From: Flavobacteriaceae bacterium
Lineage (GTDB): Bacteria; Bacteroidota; Bacteroidia; Flavobacteriales; Flavobacteriaceae
Direction of reading: 5' to 3'
Assembly: GCA_029942185.1 (NCBI GenBank)
Contig: JAOZTK010000004.1
Span: forward strand, 1-35,704
DNA: 35,704 bases
Positions 10,251 through 18,694 of this stretch are shown here, in pieces. A program made the position numbers and the translations under genes. Numbering within the stretch: position 1 is the first letter of the stretch; every line of letters begins with the position of its first letter. Under the pieces are notes generated by a model. It was not told the origin of the DNA. It did no database searches and saw nothing but the letters and a program-made list of their open reading frames with translations.

Positions 10251-11480
10251 TTATGCTGCGTTTAAGGCTTCTATTGGTCTAATACGTGCTGCTCTTTTTG
10301 CCGGTAGATAACCAGCAATTAATCCGGCGATAATTAAGGTGACTGTCGCACCGATGACTAACACATCACTGACGGAAGGATTGGTTATAAAATAGTCCTT
10401 AAGCTTTGGAGCCATGTACTCTAAAACTGCAACACCTGCCAACAAACCACTATAGCCGGCAATAGCTGTTATCAATAAAGTTTCTTGTAAAATCATTCCA
10501 ACAATGGATTTTGGAGTGGCACCTAAAGCTTTTCTAATACCCAATTCTTTAGTCCTTTCTTTGACTACAAACACCATGATATTACTGATCCCGACAATAC
10601 CTGCAATTAAAGTTCCTAATCCTATAATTAATATTACAAGATTAAGGCCGAACATTAGTTGTCCGACTCCTTGACTGGCTTCAGCCATATTTTGTATACG
10701 AATAGCACTTTGATCTCTCGGAGCAATGTTGTGTTTTACTCTTAACTTTTGTCCAATTTTTTTTCCAAAAGAAATTGCAGCCGCATTATTCATGGTCGGT
10801 TTAAATGTCAATCTAATATTATCGATATAATCCGTATTTCCATAAATTGCTTGGACCGTTGTTATAGGGGCATAAATATAACGTTCGTCATTATCACCAC
10901 CCGGATCAGAAAAGACACCTACAACTTTATAATTAAACCCGTCTAGAGAGATGTATTTGTTTAATGCACTTCGTTTTCCAAACAAGTCTTTTTCAACCAA
11001 ACGCCCAATTGCTACCACTTTTGCTTTTCGTTTTAAATCAAAATAAGAAATAAATCGTCCTTGTTCTAACTCCATCTCCTCTAGAAATTTAATATCCGGA
11101 TGAACGCCTCTTACTTGGTATCTAGAATTTTCATTTCTATAAACTGCTTTTAAAAATTTAGTTAATAATACCGTTATATACTGTATGTCTTCTCCAAATT
11201 CATCAATCAAATACTTATAATCATCATTTTTAAACTGTATTTTTCTTCCGATCTGAAGGCCTTTATATGCTTTAGCCGTTTTACCACTTCTTATATATAC
11301 GGCATTATTCGCATCTCCGGCAAACTGTTCAGCAAATGTGTTTTTTAACCCATTACCGATTCCAAATAATAGTGTAAAAAGAAAAATAGCAAAAGCTATC
11401 GTAAATCCTGTAAGGATTGTACGCAACTTATTATTGCTTATCGCTTGAAATATTTCACGCCAACGATCTAGGTCGAACAT
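10251..11480 (-). CDS. MacB-like ABC transporter permease (second, non-identical)
   Basis: 409 aa; MacB_PCD/FtsX architecture (VKERTKELGIRKALGATPKSIVGMILQETLLITAIAGY). Confidence 0.93.
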   Translation of the reverse strand: MFDLDRWREIFQAISNNKLRTILTGFTIAFAIFLFTLLFGIGNGLKNTFAEQFAGDANNAVYIRSGKTAKAYKGLQIGRKIQFKNDDYKYLIDEFGEDIQYITVLLTKFLKAVYRNENSRYQVRGVHPDIKFLEEMELEQGRFISYFDLKRKAKVVAIGRLVEKDLFGKRSALNKYISLDGFNYKVVGVFSDPGGDNDERYIYAPITTVQAIYGNTDYIDNIRLTFKPTMNNAAAISFGKKIGQKLRVKHNIAPRDQSAIRIQNMAEASQGVGQLMFGLNLVILIIGLGTLIAGIVGISNIMVFVVKERTKELGIRKALGATPKSIVGMILQETLLITAIAGYSGLLAGVAVLEYMAPKLKDYFITNPSVSDVLVIGATVTLIIAGLIAGYLPAKRAARIRPIEALNAA

Positions 11481-11557
11481 ATTACTGATTGCTTATTACT
11501 TATTACCATTCATTAATCACAACTCACTGCTTTAAATTTATCTTATTCAAAGCCCTT

Positions 11558-12253
11558 TCATTTCTTAATTTTCCGCTTGATTACTTTTTTATCACTTACT
11601 ATTATTCCATCTTTTAGACGAATAATCCGATCACTCATATTTGCAATATCTTCTTCGTGAGTTATGACAATTAAAGTCATTCCTTCTTCATTTATCTGAC
11701 GTAATAATTTCATAACTCCCTCTGACGTTTTTGAATCCAATGCACCTGTAGGTTCATCTGCTAAAATCACTTTAGGATTACTAACGATAGCTCTAGCAAC
11801 GGCCACTCTTTGTTTTTCACCACCTGACAATTCATTAGGCAAATGATACGCACGGTCTTTCAAACCTACTTTTTCTAAATAAAACAAAGCTTTTTTATTG
11901 CGTTCAGATCTTTTCATACCCTGATAGTAAAGGGGCAGTGCTACATTTTCTAATGCATTTTTATAAGATATCAAATTAAATGATTGGAATATAAAACCTA
12001 GAAATCTATTACGAAGAACAGCTGCTTTTTTTTCATTGAGGTTTTCAATGAGTTGGTCGTTTAAGTAATAGCTACCATCATCATGTATATCAAGCAATCC
12101 CAAAATATTCAACAAGGTTGATTTACCGGAACCCGAAGCGCCCATAATAGCGATAAACTCACCCTCCTTTACTTCTAAATCTAAACCTTTTAAAACATGT
12201 AAAGAGGTTTTTCCCATCGGGTAGGATTTATGCAGTTGTTTGATTCGTATCAT
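11558..12253 (-). CDS. ABC transporter ATP-binding protein (MacB/LolD-type)
   Basis: 231 aa; Walker A GASGSGKST, signature LSGGEKQRVAVARA, Walker B VILADEPTGALDS. Confidence 0.95.
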   Translation of the reverse strand: MIRIKQLHKSYPMGKTSLHVLKGLDLEVKEGEFIAIMGASGSGKSTLLNILGLLDIHDDGSYYLNDQLIENLNEKKAAVLRNRFLGFIFQSFNLISYKNALENVALPLYYQGMKRSERNKKALFYLEKVGLKDRAYHLPNELSGGEKQRVAVARAIVSNPKVILADEPTGALDSKTSEGVMKLLRQINEEGMTLIVITHEEDIANMSDRIIRLKDGIIVSDKKVIKRKIKK

Positions 12254-12292
12254 TCAATTAATATTAATGTAAGTAATTTAGCTACATTTACG

Positions 12293-12324
12293 CTGTGAAA
12301 CGAGCATTTCAAATGCTAACACAG
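12293..12324. promoter_or_regulatory. Palindromic element in the divergent gap between the ABC operon and the DCC pseudogene
   Basis: Perfect 15-nt palindrome AGCATTT-C-AAATGCT (12303-12317) flanked by CTGTG (12293-12297) and CACAG (12320-12324). Confidence 0.5.
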
Positions 12325-12373
12325 AAAAATAGCGTATGCCATATGTTACTTTTAAAAAACAATATTAAAACAT

Positions 12374-12789
12374 ATGCAACCTACTACTAAAAAAGCGATT
12401 GTTTTATTTGATGGTGTATGTAACTTGTACAATGCCTCTGTAGAATTTACACTAAAACACGATAAAAAACATCACTTCATTTTTGCGGCTCTACAATCAG
12501 ACGTCGCAAGAGATATTTTGTTACACTATCCTAAAGAATTCACAAAAAAAGACAGCATTCTTTTAATTAAAAATAAAAAAATTTATTCTGAATCAACCGC
12601 AGTTCTTCTTATTGTAAAAGAATTTAATGGAATTTGGAAACTCTTTCTAATTTTTTGGATAATTCCAAAATTCCTTCGCGATAATGTTTATAGATTTATA
12701 GGTTTATAGCAAAATATCGATATCGATGGTTTAGTAAAAGCGCTGTTTGTTACTTCCTCAACAATACAATTGCAGATCGTTTTTTATAA
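12374..12789 (+). pseudogene. DCC-family thiol-disulfide oxidoreductase (DUF393), frameshifted by an 8-bp tandem repeat
   Basis: The intact frame ends at 12709 (...YRFIGL*). The family C-terminus continues in another frame from 12706 (IAKYRYRWFSKSAVCYFLNNTIADRFL*, stop 12787-12789). The break is at gtttatag/atttatag/gtttatag (12686-12709). Confidence 0.8.
12686..12709 (+). repeat. 3 x 8-bp tandem repeat (GTTTATAG/ATTTATAG/GTTTATAG)
   Basis: Read directly; one mismatch in the middle unit. Confidence 0.95.
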
Positions 12790-13080
12790 CTGTTTTTTAG
12801 TCAACAAACGAATTTTTATTTTAATAAATTTTGTAAAGAATGCTCGCTGTCCAAATATAACGCCCCACACATATAAAAGCACTGTATAAATTGGTAGTAT
12901 TAAAAGGACGAAAACGAGCAATTTAATAAGGAAAGAAGTTTCATCATTTATTCCTATAAGTTTATTAATGAATCTATGGACATATAAGGTTGAGAATCCT
13001 GTAATTGCAAACACGACCAAGATTAATACAACTTGAAAGTTGTTTGTAATTTTCCAATGTCTTTTTAATTTATCCCACAT
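12784..13080 (-). CDS. Small membrane protein, probably DUF6787 family
   Basis: 98 aa; MWDKLKRHWKITNNFQVVLILVVFAITGFSTLYVHRFI with two TM segments; matches my recollection of the Bacteroidetes DUF6787 family. Confidence 0.65.
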   Translation of the reverse strand: MWDKLKRHWKITNNFQVVLILVVFAITGFSTLYVHRFINKLIGINDETSFLIKLLVFVLLILPIYTVLLYVWGVIFGQRAFFTKFIKIKIRLLTKKQL

Positions 13081-13140
13081 ATTTGAACATTTCTAAATAG
13101 TATTTTAGCACCTACATAAATTAATTACAGACAAGAAAAC

Positions 13141-14469
13141 TTACTTCACGGCATCATAATGATCATCCCATTCCTTACTATGGGGTTTGCTCAACTTATT
13201 AAAAGATTTGGCAACCAACATAGAAACCGTTGCATCGCTTGTTACATTTATGGTGGTACGCATCATATCCAGAGGCCTATCAACTGCAAAAATCAAAGCC
13301 AAACCTATAGGTAATAAATCCGATGGAAATCCAATGGAATCTAGCACGATAACCAACATAACCATACCGGCTCCCGGAACTGCGGCGGCTCCAATAGATG
13401 CTAAGAGAGCTGTGAGCACTATGGTCAACTGATTTTGAAAGTACAAACCTTCCGGCCATAAAACTTGTAAAATAAATACTGCTGCTACCGCTTGATACAG
13501 ACTGGTACCATCCATATTAATGGTAGCTCCTATTGGCAAGACAAAACTAGCCACTTCTCCATCCACTCCTATATGTTCTTCCACTCGTTCCATGGTTACA
13601 GGTAAAGCAGCTGCACTTGAACTCGTAGAAAATGCCAACAATTGTGCCGGAGCCAATTGACGCATGACCCAAAAAGGATTTTTTTTCACAATAAAAGCGA
13701 TTGCCAACATATAAAAAATAATCATAATGAGTAATCCCATTACAACTACAGCAGCATAATGAAGTAATTTCACTAAAATAACAGGATCATCAGCAGTTAC
13801 AATTACTGTCGCTAATAAAGCAAACACTGCATACGGAGCTGTAAGCATAATTAAATCCACCATTTTTAATACGACTTCATTTAACGAGTCAAAGAATTTT
13901 TTTAGAGGCTCAGCTCTTTTTTCTCCTATTAAAATTAAACTAATTCCCATGAGCATCGCAAAAAAGATAACTTGCAGCATCAACTTGTTATTTCCCATTG
14001 CATTTATAGCATTATCTGGGACCATATCGACTAAAAACTGTAAGGGACTTGCTTCTTTTTGCTTTACGGCTTCTGTAATTTTTTTTTGAATTCCTACATC
14101 ACTCGAATAAGTCTCTTTTAGTTGCAATACGGTCTCTTGTGAAATTCCTTCTCCCGGCTTAAAGGTGTTAACCAAACCCAAACCCACGCCTATGGCTAAA
14201 GTAGTTGTAACCATATAGATTGCAATAGTTCTTATCCCCATACTTTTAAATTTGGAGATATTCCGTAGATCCGAAATACCTTTGATTAAAGATGCTAATA
14301 TCAAAGGGACAGCAATTAATTTTAGCATTTTTACAAATATGGTTCCAAAGGGCTCTATCCAATCTTTCACTAATTCTTTACCTTGGGGAAAAGAAGTCAT
14401 CAACAGACCAAAGAGAACACCCAAAATCATTCCTATCATTATTTTCCAATGTAAAGCAAGTTTCTTCAT
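13141..14469 (-). CDS. Dicarboxylate/amino acid:cation symporter (DAACS, GltP/GltT-like)
   Basis: 442 aa; FSTSSSAAALPVTMERVEEHIGV, GATINMDGTSLYQAVAAVFI and GAGMVMLVIVLDSIGFP motifs. Confidence 0.96.
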   Translation of the reverse strand: MKKLALHWKIMIGMILGVLFGLLMTSFPQGKELVKDWIEPFGTIFVKMLKLIAVPLILASLIKGISDLRNISKFKSMGIRTIAIYMVTTTLAIGVGLGLVNTFKPGEGISQETVLQLKETYSSDVGIQKKITEAVKQKEASPLQFLVDMVPDNAINAMGNNKLMLQVIFFAMLMGISLILIGEKRAEPLKKFFDSLNEVVLKMVDLIMLTAPYAVFALLATVIVTADDPVILVKLLHYAAVVVMGLLIMIIFYMLAIAFIVKKNPFWVMRQLAPAQLLAFSTSSSAAALPVTMERVEEHIGVDGEVASFVLPIGATINMDGTSLYQAVAAVFILQVLWPEGLYFQNQLTIVLTALLASIGAAAVPGAGMVMLVIVLDSIGFPSDLLPIGLALIFAVDRPLDMMRTTINVTSDATVSMLVAKSFNKLSKPHSKEWDDHYDAVK

Positions 14470-14611
14470 AAAAATAGTCTTTTTAAAAATTTCGGAAAGT
14501 TACTAAAAAAAACAACTCTTAACCTGAGTTTGGTCTCAGCATATTATACTTCCCTAAAAAAATTGTAAATTGCAGCTCATAATTCAGTATTAACCTAAAA
14601 AAATTTAAACA

Positions 14612-15250
14612 ATGTCAGGAATAGTAGATTTATTAAAAGGTCCCATGGGGAAAATGTTAATTTCCGGTACCGGGAAACAACTAGGGATGGGAGAAAAAAA
14701 AGCGAGTATGGCTATACAATCCGCCATACCATTAATTTTAGGAGCCATGAAAAATAATGTATCATCAACAGCCGGTGCTACTAATTTACTCAAAGCTTTA
14801 GGAGACAAAAAACATGGAGGAAATATCTTAGAGAACCTAAGTCATATCTTAGGAGGAAAGAATATAGACCATGACGTAATGCAAGATGGTTCCAAAATAT
14901 TAGGACATGTTTTCGATGGAAGAGAAGAGAATGTTGCACGTGCGGTAGGCAAATCGAGTGGCCTTAATTTAAGTCAAGCCATGAATATTTTAAAAATTGC
15001 TGCACCTTTTGTTATGGGATTCTTAGGCAAAAAGAAAAGAGCTGATAATATAAACAATCAAAGTGGTATTGGTGACTTACTAGGTGGTTTATTAGGTGGT
15101 GGACGAAAAAATAGCCAAAGTATGGTAAATCGTTTGTTAGATGCTGATGGTGACGGTAGTATTATTGATGATGTAGCCGGAATGTTACTAAGTGGGAATA
15201 AAAAAGGTGGTCTTGGTGATTTATTAGGCGGTTTGCTTGGTGGAAAATAA
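14612..15250 (+). CDS. DUF937 domain-containing protein with C-terminal EF-hand-like loop
   Basis: 212 aa; DUF937-like N-terminus, then GIGDLLGGLLGGG, LLDADGDGSIIDDVAGML and GLGDLLGGLLGGK. Confidence 0.8.
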   Translation: MSGIVDLLKGPMGKMLISGTGKQLGMGEKKASMAIQSAIPLILGAMKNNVSSTAGATNLLKALGDKKHGGNILENLSHILGGKNIDHDVMQDGSKILGHVFDGREENVARAVGKSSGLNLSQAMNILKIAAPFVMGFLGKKKRADNINNQSGIGDLLGGLLGGGRKNSQSMVNRLLDADGDGSIIDDVAGMLLSGNKKGGLGDLLGGLLGGK

Positions 15251-15277
15251 ACAAAGATCCCATTATAGTTTTATAAC

Positions 15278-15304
15278 AAGCCTTGCTTTTTGCAGGGCTT
15301 TTTT
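15278..15304 (+). terminator. Rho-independent terminator after the DUF937 gene
   Basis: AAGCCTTGC-TTTTT-GCAGGGCTT followed by TTTT. Confidence 0.8.
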
Positions 15305-15457
15305 GTTGCTATTTTTTAACTTATAACCTGAGTTCGGATATCTCTAAAATCTATTTAATTCACTCACGATACCCCAGCTGAATTAGATTTAGATTTAAAA
15401 AAAAAAGAAAGACCACCTAAAATAGGCAGTCTTATACTTAAATATGTTTTTTACAAA

Positions 15458-15712
15458 CTATTTTAAAGCAGCGACAAATTTTGCTAATTTTGATTTTAAA
15501 TTAGCGGCTTTGTTATTGTGGATAACATTGTTTTTCGCTAATTTGTCTAACATAGAAGTAATTTCAATGTATTTGGCCTCAGCATCTTTCTTTTTAGTCA
15601 TTGCACGTAAATCCCTGATAGCATTACGTGTCGTTTTATGCTGATATTTATTACGAAGCCTTTTTGTTTCGCTACTTCTAATTCTCTTTAATGCTGATTT
15701 ATGCGTTGCCAT
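15458..15712 (-). CDS. rpsT: 30S ribosomal protein S20
   Basis: [41 protein letters not shown]; the ORF track extends upstream of this ATG to 15868, across the tRNA. Confidence 0.96.
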   Translation of the reverse strand: MATHKSALKRIRSSETKRLRNKYQHKTTRNAIRDLRAMTKKKDAEAKYIEITSMLDKLAKNNVIHNNKAANLKSKLAKFVAALK

Positions 15713-15757
15713 TTTAAATAAATTAATTAATCTAGTTACTAAAATAATAACTATTTG

Positions 15758-15829
15758 TAGCCCGTAGGGGAATCGAACCCCTCTTACCAGGATGAAAACC
15801 TGGCGTCCTAGCCGATAGACGAACGGGCC
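15758..15829 (-). tRNA. tRNA-Glu (anticodon TTC)
   Basis: GGCCCGT...ACGGGCT acceptor stem, anticodon arm CCAGG-TTTTCAT-CCTGG, T-arm GGGG-TTCGATT-CCCC, discriminator A. Confidence 0.95.
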
Positions 15830-15903
15830 AAGAACTTTTTTCTTTTTAAAGCGAGTGCAAAAATACAACTATTTTCTGCTCCGCAAAATTTTTATACAAA
15901 AAA

Positions 15904-17379
15904 TTAATAAGCTTTTGCAAATATTACCCTTTTATTCGAGGGTTTTCCGGTTAAAACACATACTCCTTTTTCTTCTTTTGCATCTAGAGGAATACATCTT
16001 AAAGAGGCTTTTGTCAGTTCTTTAATTCTTTTTTCAGTTTCAATAGTCCCGTCCCAGTGGGCTAAAACAAAACCTCCTTTTTCTTTTAACACTTTTTTAA
16101 ACTCTTCAAAGCTGTTTACTTCTGTTATATGATCATCTCTAAAGACTTTTGCTTTAGAAAATAAATTTTCTTGTATTTCTTTTAGCAAATCACTAATTTT
16201 TTGAACAACATTTATTTGCTCAACATTCGTCTTTTCAAAAGTATCCCTACGTGCCACTTCGATGGTGCCATTTTCTAGATCTCTTGGTCCCATCACCAAT
16301 CTTACTGGAACTCCTTTTAATTCATATTCTGCAAATTTCCATCCGGGTTTATGTGTTGTTCTATCGTCGTATTTTACGCTAATTCCTCTCGCACGTAAAT
16401 CACTCATTATTTGATTTACTCTTTCGGAAATTGCTTCTAATTGCTCTGCTATTTTATAAATTGGCACGATAACTACTTGATAAGGTGCTAAATTCGGTGG
16501 TAAAACCAAACCATTATCGTCAGAATGCGTCATGATTAAGGCCCCAATCAAACGAGTTGTCACGCCCCATGAAGTTGCCCATACATATTCTAGACCTCCT
16601 TCTTTTGTCGCGTATTTTACATCAAAAGCTTTGGCAAAATTCTGTCCTAAAAAATGGGAAGTTCCTGCTTGAAGGGCTTTTCCATCCTGCATTAATGCTT
16701 CAATTGTAAAAGTTTCTAATGCTCCTGCAAAGCGTTCATTTTCAGTTTTTGCCCCTTTTATTATAGGTATGGCCATAAAATCTTCTGCAAAACGAGTATA
16801 AACTTCATGCATTTTTTCAGCTTCTTCCAAAGCTTCTTCTTTGGTGGCATGCGCCGTATGACCTTCTTGCCATAAAAACTCAGTTGTACGCAAGAATAGT
16901 CGCGTTCTCATTTCCCATCGAACAACATTTGCCCATTGGTTTATAAGTAATGGTAAATCTCTATAAGATTGCACCCATCTTTTGTAGGTATCCCATATAA
17001 TGGTTTCTGAAGTAGGTCTTACAATTAGCTCTTCCTCTAGTTTTGCAGTTTCGTCTACAACAATTCCAGAACCATCTTCAGCATTTTTAAGTCTATAATG
17101 CGTAACTACGGCACATTCCTTAGCAAAACCCTCAACATGACTGGCTTCTTTACTAAAAAATGATTTTGGAATAAGCAAAGGGAAATAAGCATTCTGATGT
17201 CCTGTTTCCTTAAACATCCTATCTAATTCTGCTTGCATTTTTTCCCATATTGCATAACCGTAGGGTTTGATGACCATCATCCCTCTAACAGCTGAATTCT
17301 CTGCTAAGTCAGCCCTTAAAACTAGTTCGTTGTACCATTTAGAATAGTCTTCGCTGCGTTTTGTTAATTTTTTACCCAT
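15904..17379 (-). CDS. proS: Proline--tRNA ligase (short, archaeal/eukaryote-like type)
   Basis: 491 aa; [57 protein letters not shown]. Confidence 0.97.
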   Translation of the reverse strand: MGKKLTKRSEDYSKWYNELVLRADLAENSAVRGMMVIKPYGYAIWEKMQAELDRMFKETGHQNAYFPLLIPKSFFSKEASHVEGFAKECAVVTHYRLKNAEDGSGIVVDETAKLEEELIVRPTSETIIWDTYKRWVQSYRDLPLLINQWANVVRWEMRTRLFLRTTEFLWQEGHTAHATKEEALEEAEKMHEVYTRFAEDFMAIPIIKGAKTENERFAGALETFTIEALMQDGKALQAGTSHFLGQNFAKAFDVKYATKEGGLEYVWATSWGVTTRLIGALIMTHSDDNGLVLPPNLAPYQVVIVPIYKIAEQLEAISERVNQIMSDLRARGISVKYDDRTTHKPGWKFAEYELKGVPVRLVMGPRDLENGTIEVARRDTFEKTNVEQINVVQKISDLLKEIQENLFSKAKVFRDDHITEVNSFEEFKKVLKEKGGFVLAHWDGTIETEKRIKELTKASLRCIPLDAKEEKGVCVLTGKPSNKRVIFAKAY

Positions 17380-17381
17380 AA

Positions 17382-17413
17382 TTGAAATTTGGCATAAATA
17401 TTGTGTATATTTG
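17382..17413 (+). promoter_or_regulatory. Bacteroidetes-type promoter for the 17478 gene
   Basis: TTG (17382-17384) - N21 - TATATTTG (17406-17413), matching the TTG / TAnnTTTG consensus. Confidence 0.6.
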
Positions 17414-17431
17414 AATAATAAAAATACTTGG

Positions 17432-17461
17432 CAAATCTAATTATTTTTATACATTCAACAA
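17432..17461 (-). promoter_or_regulatory. Bacteroidetes-type promoter for proS
   Basis: Minus strand TTG (17461-17459) - N19 - TAGATTTG (17439-17432). Confidence 0.6.
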
Positions 17462-17477
17462 TCTAAAATCAATTATT

Positions 17478-18614
17478 ATGAATATACCGGCCATAAGTAT
17501 CAGAAAAAGCATCTATTTAACAGGTTTATTTTTAATAGGTGTTTTGGTTTCATCCTGCGGCTCCTATGGTGGAGTTGTTCATGAAAAAGATGGAATATAC
17601 AACAGATCCGGAGAGCAAAAAACACATGTTAAAGAAACTCATAAGGAAAATGATGATAATTATTTCGCTCGTGAACTTGATAAATATGAAGGTTTAAACG
17701 ACGATAATGAAATATTATTAGACGCAGATGCCTATTATTATGAAGATGAAGACGTAGACAGCCATGCATCTTGGGGCGAATACACAGAAGAAGTTCGTGT
17801 CACACATTATGTTGATTACAATTGGTACAATCCCTATTATTCCTCCTATCCTTTCGGTTACAATTGGGGATATCGCAACTGGTATTCCCCAAGATATTAT
17901 TATCATTATAGTTATACACCATATTACAACCCCTATTTCTACGGAGGCTTTTACGACCCATTTTTCTATGGTGGTTATTATAGTCCCTACAACTACGGTG
18001 GATACGGATATTACAACCCATATTACTACGGTGGATATGGATATAATGCATACAATCACAATTACGACAATAGACGCTACGACCAATACGGAAGAAGAGC
18101 CAATTATAATGCTAACGATGGTAGAAGAAGTTTGAGTAGTAGTGTTGCCAATGTCAATAATTCCAGACGTTCAATTATTAGAGGAAGCGGTAGTATCTCT
18201 GAAAGAATAAACAGAAGAACATCTGGAAACTATCAAAATGTTAAGCCCGATGCAAATGTTAGAGAATCCGATGTACGAAGAAGAACTACTTATCCAACTA
18301 GGGATAATACTGTTAGAGATAGAACTCGCAAACCCAATACTACTACAAAACCAAGAGTAAGGACAAATCAGAATAATAGAAATGTAAAACCTCACACAAA
18401 TAAAACAAAAAATACAACCACTACTGGAAGAACAAAAAGTAATAGTAAAACTTCAAGATCTAGCAATACCAGAACTTCATCTGGAAGCTCAAGTTCAAGA
18501 AGTTCATCAAACACTGCTACTTTTTCATCCGGAAGTAGCTCATCTAGTTCTTCCGGAAACTCATCACGTTCATCATCGAGTTCTAGAGGTTCTTCAAGTG
18601 GAGGTCGCCGTTAA
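17478..18614 (+). CDS. Low-complexity lipoprotein, Tyr/Gly/Asn-rich then Ser/Arg/Thr-rich
   Basis: 378 aa; lipobox LVSSCGS; YYNPYFYGGFYDPFFYGGYYSPYNYGGYGYYNPYYYGGYGY segment and SSGSSSSRSSSNTATFSSGSSSSSSSGNSS tail. Confidence 0.8.
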   Translation: MNIPAISIRKSIYLTGLFLIGVLVSSCGSYGGVVHEKDGIYNRSGEQKTHVKETHKENDDNYFARELDKYEGLNDDNEILLDADAYYYEDEDVDSHASWGEYTEEVRVTHYVDYNWYNPYYSSYPFGYNWGYRNWYSPRYYYHYSYTPYYNPYFYGGFYDPFFYGGYYSPYNYGGYGYYNPYYYGGYGYNAYNHNYDNRRYDQYGRRANYNANDGRRSLSSSVANVNNSRRSIIRGSGSISERINRRTSGNYQNVKPDANVRESDVRRRTTYPTRDNTVRDRTRKPNTTTKPRVRTNQNNRNVKPHTNKTKNTTTTGRTKSNSKTSRSSNTRTSSGSSSSRSSSNTATFSSGSSSSSSSGNSSRSSSSSRGSSSGGRR

Positions 18615-18694
18615 TTTTCAAAAATATATCAATTAAATATAATCCCATTTCTTTTATTTGATGGGAATGTATATGTAATAAATTACGAACTATT

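Noticed and set aside
7789-12253. Four-gene ABC/HlyD operon as a new system
   Set aside because: One ATPase, two MacB-like permeases and one HlyD adaptor is a common Bacteroidetes arrangement.
15458-15868. 136-aa version of S20
   Set aside because: The extension would translate through tRNA-Glu; the conserved S20 start is MATHKSALK at 15712.
15904-17379. Short archaeal-like ProS as a horizontal transfer signal
   Set aside because: This ProS type is widespread in Bacteroidetes.
17718-18395. Overlapping ORFs of 74-123 aa on both strands (Ile/Thr/Val-rich and others)
   Set aside because: Explained by the repetitive Tyr/Gly/Asn codons of the lipoprotein gene, which leave other frames free of stops.
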